DNA of 64,000 bases from Coxiellaceae bacterium UBA6002 (lineage in GTDB: Bacteria > Pseudomonadota > Gammaproteobacteria > UBA6002), in assembly GCA_002429595.1 (NCBI GenBank), contig DJAM01000086.1, positions 1 through 64,000 of the forward strand, in the 5' to 3' direction. The translations under genes were made by a program, and so were the position numbers. A model generated the notes under the pieces. That model saw only the letters and a program-made list of their open reading frames with translations, made no database searches and was not told where the DNA came from. Below are positions 1 through 9,274 of the stretch, one piece after another. Position 1 is the first letter of the stretch, and each line of letters begins with the position of its first letter.

Positions 1-41
1 TGTGAATTTAGAGAATCCATCCTAGGTGTGGCTATGAAAAA

Positions 42-90
42 TGGATTCCCGCCTGCGCGGGAATGACAACATGGCACGGGAATGACAGGG
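42..90. repeat. Dispersed palindromic repeat (GTCATTCCCGC family) with two 19-bp units
   Basis: A hairpin (ATTCCCGC at 45-52 pairing with GCGGGAAT at 57-64) is followed by a second, degenerate copy of its right half. Positions 53-71 and 72-90 are two 19-bp units sharing the core CGGGAATGACA. The same architecture recurs at 38062-38130, and related palindromes lie at 17671-17743 and 40696-40721. It is intergenic, downstream of the DAHP synthase gene. Confidence 0.75.
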
Positions 91-93
91 AGA

Positions 94-1434
94 CTAATCG
101 AAGCGTTTTATTGATTTAAAACTCACCAAGCGCATGGCCATTTCAAGAGATTGTTCATAATTTAGTCGTGGGTCCACCAGCGTTCGATAGGCTTCTTTGA
201 GATTTTCTTCAGTAATTCCACGGGCGCCACCAACGCACTCCGTCACTTCTTCGCCTGTTAACTCGAAGTGCACTCCTCCTAAATAACTTTCGTAATCTTG
301 GTGGAGTTTGATTGCTTGTTCAAGTTCCGAAAGGATTGTGTCAAAGCATCGGGTTTTGTAACCAGAGTTGGTCAAGGTGGTGTTACCGTGCATCGGATCA
401 CAGCTCCATAACACATCGATACCGGTCGCTTTTGCTGCAGTTATTAAAGGTGGTAATTTTTCAGCGATGCTTTCTGCACCAAAACGATGAATCAAAGTTA
501 GCCGTCCCGGTTCATTATTTGGATTTAACCGTTCAATCAATGCGATTAAATTTTTAGGGGTCATGTTCGGACCCACTTTCATTGCAATAGGGTTGGAAAT
601 CCCACGGATGTATTCTACATGTGCACCTTCTAAGCCACTCGTTCGCATACCTATCCAGGGGAAATGTGTTCCAACGTTGTACCATTTGCCGCTGGGATCT
701 TGTCGAGTAAGCGCTTGCTCATAATATAAGTGCAGAGCTTCGTGGCTGATATAAAAATCAACTCGTTTCAGTGTCTCTGTCACGCTACCAATGGCTTTGA
801 CAAAGGAGAGTGCGTGATTGATGTGACTTACTATTTTACGATATTCCGATTCCATGACTGACGCTTTAGCAAAGCTCAAATCCCAATATTCGGGGTGGAA
901 TAAGTTAGCAAAACCACCCGAAACCAAACCGCGAATATAATTCAAGGTCAACGCTGAATATTGATAACCTTGTAACATGCGATAAGGATTGGGCTGGCGA
1001 GCTTTTTCCGTAAAATCTATGTCATTGATTAAATCGCCCCGATAACAAGGCAGTGTTTGACCATTAATAGATTCAGTGTCATAAGTTCTAGGTTTCGCAT
1101 ATTGGCCAGCAATTCGACCCACACGAATGATAGGTTTTCCTAAGCCATTGATTAAAACCAAACTAATCTGTAACAGAATACGTAATTTATTCAAAATAAC
1201 GTCGGTTTTGCAATCTGCAAAACTTTCGGCGCAGTCGCCTCCTTGAAGCAAAAAAGCCTCTCCACGTGCGGCGCTTGCCAGTTGTTTTTTTAAGTCTTCG
1301 ATTTCTAAAGGCGTCACCAGCGGTGGCAAGTTACCCAATTGATCAATAACAGCATCACGCTCTTTCTCACAGGGGTATTTGACTTGCTGATCCATCATTT
1401 TTTTCTGCCATGATTGTAAATGCCAGGAAGACAT
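94..1434 (-). CDS. 3-deoxy-7-phosphoheptulonate (DAHP) synthase, class II
   Basis: This enzyme condenses phosphoenolpyruvate and erythrose 4-phosphate in the first step of the shikimate pathway in the cytoplasm. The 446-residue length and motifs are those of the class II (plant/mycobacterial-type) family: LQGGDCAESF at residues 63-72, QYAKPRTYD near 111-119, KVGPNMTPKN near 285, and GGVHFELTGEEVTECVGG near the C-terminus. It is unrelated in sequence to E. coli AroF/G/H. The ATG at 1434 is chosen because GGAG lies 7 nt upstream; a TTG one codon earlier is less likely. It is followed by a palindromic repeat and faces no co-directional partner close by. No regulatory site was recognised. Confidence 0.93.
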   Translation of the reverse strand: MSSWHLQSWQKKMMDQQVKYPCEKERDAVIDQLGNLPPLVTPLEIEDLKKQLASAARGEAFLLQGGDCAESFADCKTDVILNKLRILLQISLVLINGLGKPIIRVGRIAGQYAKPRTYDTESINGQTLPCYRGDLINDIDFTEKARQPNPYRMLQGYQYSALTLNYIRGLVSGGFANLFHPEYWDLSFAKASVMESEYRKIVSHINHALSFVKAIGSVTETLKRVDFYISHEALHLYYEQALTRQDPSGKWYNVGTHFPWIGMRTSGLEGAHVEYIRGISNPIAMKVGPNMTPKNLIALIERLNPNNEPGRLTLIHRFGAESIAEKLPPLITAAKATGIDVLWSCDPMHGNTTLTNSGYKTRCFDTILSELEQAIKLHQDYESYLGGVHFELTGEEVTECVGGARGITEENLKEAYRTLVDPRLNYEQSLEMAMRLVSFKSIKRFD

Positions 1435-1525
1435 CAAAAAGCTCCAACACCAAAAAAATTAGCCATTAATATAATTATTGATTAAAATTAAGTTTTTTTA
1501 TAGCTATTTCTTAGGTTTTATAACG

Positions 1526-1552
1526 AAATCCCCGGAAACCCGGGGATTTTTT
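1526..1552 (-). terminator. Hairpin downstream of glutamate dehydrogenase
   Basis: A GC-rich stem (AAATCCCCGG at 1526-1535 with CCGGGGATTT at 1540-1549, loop AAAC) lies between the glutamate dehydrogenase stop and the DAHP synthase start. The longer T-run is on the plus strand, but the only transcript expected to end here is the minus-strand gdh message, where the stem is followed by TTTCGTT. It may act in either direction. Confidence 0.6.
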
Positions 1553-1562
1553 AAGATCTAGC

Positions 1563-2852
1563 CTAAGCAATTTCGGTAAAATAACGATGCGTTCCTTTAA
1601 CACCAATTGCTTTACCAAGACGATTGAGAGCCACTGCATACGCTGCCGTTCGCATATCAATGCTATTTTCTTGCATTAATTCATAAACTTCATTAAAAGC
1701 ATTGACCATGACAGTTTGTAACTTTTGATGAATTTCGTGTTCAGACCAGTAGTAACCAGTGCGATTTTGTACCCATTCAAAATAACTCACAGTTACACCG
1801 CCAGCATTGGCTAAGATATCTGGGATGACCAGTATCTTGTTAGCTGTTAACACTGGATCTGCATCTAATGAAATAGGACCATTAGCGACTTCAACGACAA
1901 CCTTTGCTTTAATATTCTTAGCGTTATTTACTGTGATTTGGTTTTCCATTGCAGAAGGAATTAATAGATCAACATCAAGGGCTAGCAGATCTTCGTTTGA
2001 AATTTGAGAGGCAGGAACGGCTTCCATCACACTGCCTTTGCAATAAACAGCTTTGACTTCTTGTGTTTCAAGTTTAGCGCGAACCAAGCTAGGAACATCA
2101 AAACCATTTTGGTTATAAATTGCGCCTTTGGAATCGCTCACAGCAACGATACGATAGCCGTCATGATGCAACAAGGATGCAATATGCTGACCAGCATTAC
2201 CAAAGCCTTGAACAGCTACGGTAATATCGCGTGGATTCCAATTACGTTTCCGTTCTAATTCTTTAATACAATAATAAGCGCCTCGACCTGTAGCATCATC
2301 ACGACCAAGACTTCCGCCCAATTCAATTGGTTTGCCTGTGATTACTGCTGGAGAATGGCGATGGGTTAACTTCGAATATTCGTCCATCATCCAACCCATA
2401 ATCATTGAGTTGGTGTATACGTCAGGAGCAGGAATGTCTTTATCAGGGCCGATGAAATAAGCAATCTGCTCAATATAATTTCGGCTGAGTCTTTCTAATT
2501 CCAATCTCGAAAGTTTTTTAGGATCAACGATAACGCCGCCTTTTGCGCCACCATAGGGAATGCCAACAACAGCACACTTAAATGTCATCCAGAAAGCCAA
2601 TGCTTTAACTTCATCCAAACTTACATCTGGATGAAAGCGTATTCCACCTTTGGTTGGGCCGCGGGTATTATCATGCTGCACACGATAGCCGGTGAAAGTT
2701 TTCAAAGTTCCATCATCCATCCGAACTGGAATCGATACTTCTAATGCGGCTTTGGGGTGTTTTAATCTCTCTAATGCTTCAGCATCAACAGTGGAATATT
2801 TGAATGCTTCATCTAGTCGGGCAAGGGCTTGATCGAAGATCTTTGTTGACAT
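1563..2852 (-). CDS. gdhA: Glu/Leu/Phe/Val-type glutamate dehydrogenase
   Basis: Reversible oxidative deamination of glutamate to 2-oxoglutarate and ammonia, linking amino acids to the TCA cycle; cytoplasmic. The 429-residue protein has the family's catalytic lysine motif PYGGAKGG at residues 99-106, the substrate-binding TKGGIRFHP stretch near 68-75 and a Rossmann GFGNAG motif at 216-221. Its length matches the ~420-residue hexameric enzymes of the GudB/RocG type rather than the ~447-residue E. coli GdhA. The start at 2852 is preferred because AAGGAG sits 5 nt upstream; an in-frame upstream start at 2903 has no such site. A hairpin follows the stop. Cofactor preference cannot be read with certainty. 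Confidence 0.92.
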   Translation of the reverse strand: MSTKIFDQALARLDEAFKYSTVDAEALERLKHPKAALEVSIPVRMDDGTLKTFTGYRVQHDNTRGPTKGGIRFHPDVSLDEVKALAFWMTFKCAVVGIPYGGAKGGVIVDPKKLSRLELERLSRNYIEQIAYFIGPDKDIPAPDVYTNSMIMGWMMDEYSKLTHRHSPAVITGKPIELGGSLGRDDATGRGAYYCIKELERKRNWNPRDITVAVQGFGNAGQHIASLLHHDGYRIVAVSDSKGAIYNQNGFDVPSLVRAKLETQEVKAVYCKGSVMEAVPASQISNEDLLALDVDLLIPSAMENQITVNNAKNIKAKVVVEVANGPISLDADPVLTANKILVIPDILANAGGVTVSYFEWVQNRTGYYWSEHEIHQKLQTVMVNAFNEVYELMQENSIDMRTAAYAVALNRLGKAIGVKGTHRYFTEIA

Positions 2853-2936
2853 GTTGGCTCCTTCATTATTGATATGATCAAGAAAACGCTCTTCGTGAGT
2901 CACGCAAGTCTAGCATCTACGCGTAACTAGAAGAAG

Positions 2937-2968
2937 AAAAAAGTAGAATGATCGTTAGCTACTTTTTT
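2937..2968 (-). terminator. Rho-independent terminator of pyrE
   Basis: Read on the minus strand, AAAAAAGTAG and CTACTTTTTT form a 10-bp stem around a 12-nt loop that contains the pyrE stop codon. The left arm overlaps the last pyrE codons, and the stem is followed by a pyrimidine-rich tract. It is A/T-rich but has the usual terminator layout. Confidence 0.55.
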
Positions 2969-3608
2969 TGCCGTATTTTTCTTGATAAGCGAGGATGGCC
3001 TGCACCTGCTGCTCGAAATTGTGTTGTTGTTTCATGTATTCAATGACTAGATTTAATTGCACAATCGTAATCACTTCTACATTGTAATTTTTAATAATTT
3101 CTTCAAGCGCCGTTAATTCGCTGTGCACACCTTTTTCTTCTCTATCTAACGCCGTAACAACTCCAACAAGTTCTGTGGGATGCTTTGCGATGAGTTCTGC
3201 TGATTCGCGAAACGTGGTTCCAGAGCTGATAACATCATCCACCACGAGGACTCGTCCTTCAAGCGTTGAGCCAACTAAGTTGCCACCTTCTCCATAAGGC
3301 TTGGCTTCCTTGCGATTGAAACAAAAAGGCACCTCGATCCCATAAAGTTCATACAAGGCAACTGCGACAGAAGTGACAATAGGTATACCTTTGTAAGCCG
3401 GTCCGAAAAGAATGTCGTATTTAAGTCCAGAAGCAACAATTGCTTTGGCATAATATTGACCTAAAAGAGCAATCGCTTTGGAATTATCAAACTGGCCAGC
3501 ATTGAAGAAATAAGGACTTATTCTGCCTGATTTTAGAGTGTAGTTGCCAAACAATAAGGCTTCTTGGCCAATGAGAAATTCAATAAATTCTGATTGATAC
3601 TGTTCCAT
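2955..3608 (-). CDS. pyrE: Orotate phosphoribosyltransferase
   Basis: Transfers the phosphoribosyl group of PRPP to orotate to make OMP, step five of de novo pyrimidine synthesis; cytoplasmic. The 217-residue length is typical. The PRPP-binding motif VVDDVISSGTT is at residues 122-132, and the N-terminal TLKSGRISPYFFN segment is characteristic of PyrE. The ATG at 3608 follows a purine-rich AGGATCGGAAAT leader. It stands alone on the minus strand, divergent from uvrD across about 135 bp. It complements pyrB and pyrC' found near 31.5-33.7 kb. Confidence 0.95.
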   Translation of the reverse strand: MEQYQSEFIEFLIGQEALLFGNYTLKSGRISPYFFNAGQFDNSKAIALLGQYYAKAIVASGLKYDILFGPAYKGIPIVTSVAVALYELYGIEVPFCFNRKEAKPYGEGGNLVGSTLEGRVLVVDDVISSGTTFRESAELIAKHPTELVGVVTALDREEKGVHSELTALEEIIKNYNVEVITIVQLNLVIEYMKQQHNFEQQVQAILAYQEKYGKKSS

Positions 3609-3743
3609 ATATTTCCGATCCTACAAATTTCAGGCTAGTATACTCGATCAAAGGCCAGGTGAAACCTAAAACCCCCAATTCCATTTGATTACTTTTTGCC
3701 TCATCAGATGAAGTTATAAAGCTAAAAAGGGTATAATTAATAG

Positions 3744-5897
3744 ATGAATATCACAAATCTACTGCAGCAGCTTAATGAGCAGCAACGAGAAGTTGTTAGT
3801 GCCCCTTTAAAACATCTGGCGGTAATAGCCGGCGCAGGGAGTGGTAAAACTCGAGTGCTAGTTTACCGGATTGCCTGGTTAATCCAACAAGAAGGCGTCA
3901 GTCCAAATCAAATAATGGCGGTAACGTTTACTAACAAGGCTGCCGCTGAAATGCGTGAGCGAGTGGAAAAGTTGACTCATTTTCCAGTGAATACCATGTG
4001 GATTGGAACGTTTCATGGTCTTGCTCATCGCCTGTTGAGGCTGCACTGGCGTGATGCCAGTTTACCCGAGACCTTTCAAATACTTGATTCAGATGATCAG
4101 CTACGTTTGATCAAAAAAGTCCATCTTACCTTAAACTTAGATAATGAAAAATGGCCTCCCTCACAATCTCAATGGTACATCAATTCCAAAAAAGACGAAG
4201 CACTGCGCTCAAATCAAATTGTGGCTAGTAATCATTTTGAAAAAATTCTTAATAAAGTTTATGAATTATACGAACAACAGTGTCAGCGTAGTGGCCTGGT
4301 AGATTTTGCCGAATTATTGTTACGTACCTATGAAATGCTTTCTGAAAAACCTAACTTGTTAGAACATTATCATCAGCGTTTTGCGCATATTCTGGTTGAT
4401 GAGTTTCAGGATACTAATGCTATTCAGTATGCATGGCTAAAATTATTAGCAGGGCCTAAAACGAAGTTAATGATGGTGGGTGATGATGATCAGTCTATCT
4501 ATAGTTGGCGTGGCGCATTAGCAGAAAACCTACATCGGTTCCAACAAGATTTCCCTTCAGATATAATTCGACTCGAACAAAATTATCGTTCTACTCAAAA
4601 TATTTTGCATGCGGCCAATTCTATCATTGCTAATAATGCCAATCGCTTCGGAAAAAATTTATGGACGGAAGGTGCAGAAGGGGATTTGCTATCTCTTTAT
4701 ATGGCGTTTAATGAGATCGATGAGTCACGTTATATTGTCAGTCAAATAAAATACTGGCGTGGTGAAGGTGTTGCTCTTCGTGAGATAGCAATTTTGTATC
4801 GTTCCAATGCACAATCGAGAATTTTGGAGGAAGAACTTTTAGGAGCAAATTTACCCTACCGTGTTTATGGTGGCCAAAAGTTTTTTGAGCGTGCTGAAAT
4901 CAAAGACGCTTTAGCTTATCTGCGATTAATTAGTAACCCATATGATGATGCGGCATTTGAACGTTCAGTGAATATGCCGCCGCGTGGCATAGGACATACC
5001 ACGTTAGCTGACATTAGGGAGCATGCTCGGATGTGCAACCTCTCCTTATGGCAAGCTTCTGAAGATCTCATTAACCAACGAAAACTCTCTGCACGCGCTG
5101 AAAATTGTGTCAGTGCCTTTATCAAATTAATTCAATATTTTGAACAAGCCCTTGCAAACTTACCTTTAGGTTCGCAAACCAAAATCATTATTGAGCAAAG
5201 CGGCTTATATGAGCATTATCAGAAAGATAAGACTGATAAAACTCAATCTCGTTTGGAAAATTTAGATGAGTTAATTCAAGCCACTCATCAGTTTAAACCC
5301 GACCCTTCTTTTTCGTTGTCGCCTCTCCAAGCATTTTTAAGCTTCGTCACTTTGGAAAGTGGTGAGAACCAAGCAGATCAGCACGAAGATAGTGTTCAGC
5401 TAATGACACTACATTCTGCCAAAGGTCTAGAGTTTCAAATTGTGTTCTTGGCGGGAATGGAGGAAGGCCTGTTTCCCCATAAAATGTCGCTTGAAGAAGA
5501 GGGGCGTTTGGAAGAAGAAAGACGGCTTTGCTACGTTGGTATGACCCGAGCAAAGCAGAAATTGTATTTTACTTATGCAGAATCAAGACGAATCAACGGC
5601 ACTCATAATTTTCGCCACCCCTCGAGATTTATTAATGAAATCCCGGCTGATTTAATTCAAGAGATCCGCCTTCGAACTCAGGTAGCACGACCTGTTACCG
5701 TGATGAAAACCAGCCGCGTTTCCCATGACACTGGACTTGGTTTTCAGTTGGGTGATCGAGTTAGACACAGTCGTTTTGGGGAAGGTGTGGTTGTGAACTA
5801 CGAAGGGCAGGGTCTCCAAGCTCAAATCATCGTTCGATTTGCAGAAGTGGGTACTAAGCACTTGGCTCTTGAGTATGCGAAGTTGGAGAAGGTTTAG
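3744..5897 (+). CDS. uvrD: DNA helicase II (UvrD, superfamily 1)
   Basis: ATP-dependent 3'-5' DNA helicase of nucleotide excision and mismatch repair. The 717-residue protein has the SF1 helicase motifs in order: Walker A AGAGSGKT at residues 29-36, Walker B VDEFQDTN near 218-225, motif III GDDDQSIYSWRGA just after, motif IV LEQNYRS, and motif VI YVGMTRAK in the C-terminal third. The C-terminal tail with LGDRVRHSRFGEGVV is typical of UvrD/PcrA. A perfect TATAAT lies at 3732-3737, only 6 bp before the ATG. No matching -35 was seen, so a leaderless promoter is only a possibility. Divergent from pyrE. Confidence 0.95.
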   Translation: MNITNLLQQLNEQQREVVSAPLKHLAVIAGAGSGKTRVLVYRIAWLIQQEGVSPNQIMAVTFTNKAAAEMRERVEKLTHFPVNTMWIGTFHGLAHRLLRLHWRDASLPETFQILDSDDQLRLIKKVHLTLNLDNEKWPPSQSQWYINSKKDEALRSNQIVASNHFEKILNKVYELYEQQCQRSGLVDFAELLLRTYEMLSEKPNLLEHYHQRFAHILVDEFQDTNAIQYAWLKLLAGPKTKLMMVGDDDQSIYSWRGALAENLHRFQQDFPSDIIRLEQNYRSTQNILHAANSIIANNANRFGKNLWTEGAEGDLLSLYMAFNEIDESRYIVSQIKYWRGEGVALREIAILYRSNAQSRILEEELLGANLPYRVYGGQKFFERAEIKDALAYLRLISNPYDDAAFERSVNMPPRGIGHTTLADIREHARMCNLSLWQASEDLINQRKLSARAENCVSAFIKLIQYFEQALANLPLGSQTKIIIEQSGLYEHYQKDKTDKTQSRLENLDELIQATHQFKPDPSFSLSPLQAFLSFVTLESGENQADQHEDSVQLMTLHSAKGLEFQIVFLAGMEEGLFPHKMSLEEEGRLEEERRLCYVGMTRAKQKLYFTYAESRRINGTHNFRHPSRFINEIPADLIQEIRLRTQVARPVTVMKTSRVSHDTGLGFQLGDRVRHSRFGEGVVVNYEGQGLQAQIIVRFAEVGTKHLALEYAKLEKV

Positions 5898-5937
5898 GGT
5901 TTCACCGCTCTTTGATTTTCCCCTCCTCTTTCCTACT

Positions 5938-6006
5938 TTTTTACTCCCTCTCCCGCAATTAGCGCGAGTATTTTCTAACCTCTTCGCGCGGGAGAGGGAG
6001 TAAAAA
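5938..6006. repeat. Inverted repeat of the CCCTCTCCCGC family downstream of uvrD
   Basis: Arms at about 5938-5956 and 5988-6006 (TTTTTACTCCCTCTCCCGC against its near-perfect complement) enclose about 31 nt. The core CCCTCTCCCGC / GCGGGAGAGGG also occurs at 27876-27899 and 57454-57477. It lies between the convergent ends of uvrD and dsbB, so it could also act as a bidirectional terminator. Confidence 0.65.
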
Positions 6007-6067
6007 GGGAGAAAGAATGGAGAGAATAGGCTCAAAGAGTCTAGAATAAAGACGAAAAAAGTATCCG

Positions 6068-6586
6068 CTAAGTGGTTTTGCTATTCCGCCACTGGTTAAA
6101 CAGCCCCCTGATATAGCTCAACCCCAACAGAGCAAACACATCAAAAAATAGAAAGGTCCATCCTGGGATACTTAATCCTAAGAAACTCCAGTCGATTTTG
6201 GCGCAATCTGCTGAGCCCATAAACATCGTCTTAAGTGCTTGGGAGAGCGGCAAGGATTTCATGAGGTAGCTAATGCCAGGTACGCAGATTTCACCTAATG
6301 CGCTCGGTCTTCCTTGGAGCCAGAGATGTCGTCCTGCGAATACCATACCTAAAATGGCAAAAAATAATAATATTGAGCCATAAACTTTCTGCCCTTGAGA
6401 GCCGGGGTTATGGATGGCGGCAAGTAAAAACAGGCTGGCTAATATGCCGAATATGCATCTTTCCAAAACACATAAAGGGCACGGCATAAGATTCAAAACA
6501 ATTTCTAAATAATAAGCAAAGGCGATTAGGCCACAACAAATCAGGAAACTAGCGAAATTGATGGTACGTACCGATATCATTTTCAT
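6068..6586 (-). CDS. dsbB: Disulfide bond formation protein B
   Basis: Inner-membrane quinone reductase that reoxidises periplasmic DsbA. The 172-residue protein has four predicted hydrophobic helices. The first periplasmic redox pair is CPLC at residues 36-39, and the second pair is Cys101 (GEICVPG) and Cys128 (SADCAKIDW). All four essential cysteines are therefore present, and length is normal for the family (~170-180). Electrons would pass to ubiquinone, consistent with the bc1/caa3 chain and the ubi genes elsewhere in the window. It is flanked by a repeat downstream and about 120 bp of A/T-rich sequence upstream. Confidence 0.92.
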   Translation of the reverse strand: MKMISVRTINFASFLICCGLIAFAYYLEIVLNLMPCPLCVLERCIFGILASLFLLAAIHNPGSQGQKVYGSILLFFAILGMVFAGRHLWLQGRPSALGEICVPGISYLMKSLPLSQALKTMFMGSADCAKIDWSFLGLSIPGWTFLFFDVFALLGLSYIRGLFNQWRNSKTT

Positions 6587-6710
6587 TGTAATGAGTGTCC
6601 TCTTTTAACTCCAAGAGAATCTTTTAGTAAGATTACTTCCTAATTATGCCAAGTATTTCTTAAATTTTAACAATCGCAAAACTTAACATAAAAATCTTAT
6701 AATTGTAACT

Positions 6711-7949
6711 TTAGCCCAAATCTCGAAGCTTATCCAAAAAACTCGTACCGTGAATAAATCTGGATAAGCCAAAAAATGCAGCCAAAGTTTGTCCTATATC
6801 CGCAAAAGTTTTCCTTTTCCCTAAGGAACCTGGTTTAAGATGGTTGTTATACACTAACAAAGGGATATGTTCTCGGGTGTGGTCAGAGCCCGGCCAAGTA
6901 GGGTCACAACCATGATCAGCGGTAATGAGGACTAAGTCATCTTCTTTGAGCAGATTATCAAGCTCTGGCAGACGCTTATCCAACTCTTCTAAGGCGGCTG
7001 CATAGCCATCTGCATCGCGCCGGTGCCCAAATGAGGAATCAAAATCAACAAAGTTAGAAAAAATTATGGTGTTATTTTCTGCTCTGGTGACTGCTTTGAG
7101 TGTTTCATCAAAAATTGCCATATTGCCATTGGCTTTAACTTCTTGAGAAATGCCGCGGTGTGCAAAGATATCCGACGTTTTCCCGATAGCAATGACTTTG
7201 CCGTGTGCCGCGGTGAGCTTTTCCAGTAAGGTGGGAGCAGGAGGCGGCATTGAGTAATCTTTACGATTTCCAGTTCGATAAAACTGCCCTGGAATTCCTA
7301 GAAATGGACGAGCGATGACTCGACCGATACTAAGTGGATCGACTAACTTTCGAGCTAATTGGCTAATTTCATAAAGACGCCCAAGACCAAAAGCTTCTTC
7401 ATGAGCTGCAATCTGAAACACACTATCAGCCGATGTATAAACAATTGGTTTACCTGTTTTGATGTGTTCTTCACCCAGTTGTTCAATAATGACTGTACCG
7501 GACGCATGGCAGTTGCCCAAGATGCCGGGCAGCTGCGCTTGTTTGATGAACTCTTGAATTAAGGCATCCGGAAAGGTGGGAACGGTATCTGGAAAGTAAC
7601 CCCAATCAAATAGAACAGGCACACCAGCAATTTCCCAATGACCACTTGGCGTGTCTTTACCGTGACTGATTTCAACACAGTAGCCATATTGAGAATGTTC
7701 GATGCTATTCGTATCAGAGGAGCTCAAGGCTTCGCCTCGACTTAAACGACTAGCGGCAAAAAGCCCTCGTTTCGTAAGATTCGGTAAGCGAATAGGTCCT
7801 GGCTGTTTCCGATGAACAGTCGTTTTACTTCCTTGGCAGTATTCAACAATGTGTTTAAAAGTATCTGCGCCACTATCACCATAGAGCGCGGCATCTTCAG
7901 AGCTGCCTATTCCAAAGCTGTCGAGTAGTAAAATAATTGCCCTAGCCAT
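6711..7949 (-). CDS. deoB: Phosphopentomutase
   Basis: Interconverts (deoxy)ribose 1-phosphate and 5-phosphate, connecting nucleoside breakdown to the pentose phosphate pathway. The 412-residue protein opens with the alkaline-phosphatase-superfamily metal site ([14 protein letters not shown], residues 7-20). It carries the second metal cluster [10 protein letters not shown] and DHTREHIPL near the C-terminus. It begins one nucleotide after the stop of an upstream MFS gene, so it is the third gene of an operon with two tandem transporters. That arrangement suggests the carriers import nucleosides for salvage. Confidence 0.94.
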   Translation of the reverse strand: MARAIILLLDSFGIGSSEDAALYGDSGADTFKHIVEYCQGSKTTVHRKQPGPIRLPNLTKRGLFAASRLSRGEALSSSDTNSIEHSQYGYCVEISHGKDTPSGHWEIAGVPVLFDWGYFPDTVPTFPDALIQEFIKQAQLPGILGNCHASGTVIIEQLGEEHIKTGKPIVYTSADSVFQIAAHEEAFGLGRLYEISQLARKLVDPLSIGRVIARPFLGIPGQFYRTGNRKDYSMPPPAPTLLEKLTAAHGKVIAIGKTSDIFAHRGISQEVKANGNMAIFDETLKAVTRAENNTIIFSNFVDFDSSFGHRRDADGYAAALEELDKRLPELDNLLKEDDLVLITADHGCDPTWPGSDHTREHIPLLVYNNHLKPGSLGKRKTFADIGQTLAAFFGLSRFIHGTSFLDKLRDLG

Positions 7950-7950
7950 T

Positions 7951-9267
7951 TCATTCCTGATAGCTGGATTTGCAATAGGTTTCCTTAACTAAGAACGAAG
8001 CGCCAAGAGCGACCAATACTCCAATGGGGAAGAGTCGCAAAGCAAATTGGAAATCATTAATCGAATAATGGCGTATACCGTCTACCATGACTCCGCTCCA
8101 ATGGTAGTCCATCAACCAGCCAAAGAACGGCTCAAAAATAGCTCCACCACTGATTGCACAGAGTGAAACTACACTGACGCAAGTTGCTGTGAACAGACGT
8201 TTATTACTTTCAGTTACTGTTGGATAACTTATCACTTGGGTGCTAGTAACTAAACCCAGTAAGAAAAACAGTAGTATTAAAGTCCAGAACGATAAATTTG
8301 TTGAAACTAGAATCACCATGACTAGGATAAAAGAAAAAATAGCACCGATAATCATTGGTAATTTTCGTCTCCCAACTTTATCAGATAGCCAGCCCATCAT
8401 AGGAGAGCCTATGATCGTTCCAAGAAAGACCATGCTTGTCACATAGGTCGCATGGGTATGGGAAAGATGATGAGCGGTAGCTAAAAACATACTGCCCCAT
8501 AGTCCACCGAGTAAGAACAGGGGAAGATTTAGCAAGCTGGTATAAATGCCACACAACCAGTTCTGCAAAGATAAAAACCCTTGGCGCAAGCCTCGCCAAA
8601 AACCAAACTGCTGTAACTCTAAGCGTTCTTGCTGATAAGAGGAGGCAATATTCTTGGGATAATCTTGAACAACAGCAAAGATGAAAAGAGCGATAAAAAA
8701 TCCAAGCAGTGCATCACACTCTACGGCTGAGCGCCAACCTATTGTATTGACTAATAAAGTGAGTGGCGCTTGAGCGATCATGCCACCAATCATCGCCATG
8801 GTCACAATGAGTCCTGAGACCAACGCCATCCGCTCTGCAGGAAACCAGCGCGAAGCTAATCGAATACAGCTTAAGAAACAGAAGGCACTGCCGATCCCGG
8901 TAAGAAATCTGAAGATACTTGCTAGTAACAGTGAATGAGCACAAGCAAATAAGAAAGTTCCAGTTGCGCAAATAGTTAAGGCAATAAGTACAACTTTTTT
9001 GGTGGAAAAACGATCCAATATCGAGCCAGCTGGAAGTAAGAATAGAACGTTAGCATAAAAGTAACAGGCAGACATTTTGCCTAAGGCTGCAGCAGTTAAA
9101 TGATATTCCTGCATTAATTGCGTATTAATCGCATTGAACATATTCATTTGAATAAATTCATAAAAGAAAAATAACGAACTCGCAAAGCAAACCAGCCATG
9201 GCAGGTAGCGCAAAGAGGCTTTTGGTAGAAGACCTGATTCTAAAGAAATGTCGGCCGCTAGTTTCAT
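7951..9267 (-). CDS. MFS transporter, Pht-like, second of a tandem pair
   Basis: A major facilitator superfamily carrier of 438 residues with about 12 hydrophobic segments. The signature DRFSTKK follows TM2-3, and [11 protein letters not shown] marks the central loop (the classic MFS motif). The start at 9267 is preferred because AGGAAA lies just upstream and it falls 7 nt after the preceding gene's stop; an earlier in-frame start at 9309 would overlap that gene. It shares extended similarity with its neighbour (same [27 protein letters not shown] segment and C-terminal KETYCKS), so the pair arose by tandem duplication. The substrate is not readable from sequence. Linkage to deoB favours nucleosides, as for Legionella PhtC/PhtD (inference). 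Confidence 0.85.
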   Translation of the reverse strand: MKLAADISLESGLLPKASLRYLPWLVCFASSLFFFYEFIQMNMFNAINTQLMQEYHLTAAALGKMSACYFYANVLFLLPAGSILDRFSTKKVVLIALTICATGTFLFACAHSLLLASIFRFLTGIGSAFCFLSCIRLASRWFPAERMALVSGLIVTMAMIGGMIAQAPLTLLVNTIGWRSAVECDALLGFFIALFIFAVVQDYPKNIASSYQQERLELQQFGFWRGLRQGFLSLQNWLCGIYTSLLNLPLFLLGGLWGSMFLATAHHLSHTHATYVTSMVFLGTIIGSPMMGWLSDKVGRRKLPMIIGAIFSFILVMVILVSTNLSFWTLILLFFLLGLVTSTQVISYPTVTESNKRLFTATCVSVVSLCAISGGAIFEPFFGWLMDYHWSGVMVDGIRHYSINDFQFALRLFPIGVLVALGASFLVKETYCKSSYQE

Positions 9268-9274
9268 GTTTTTC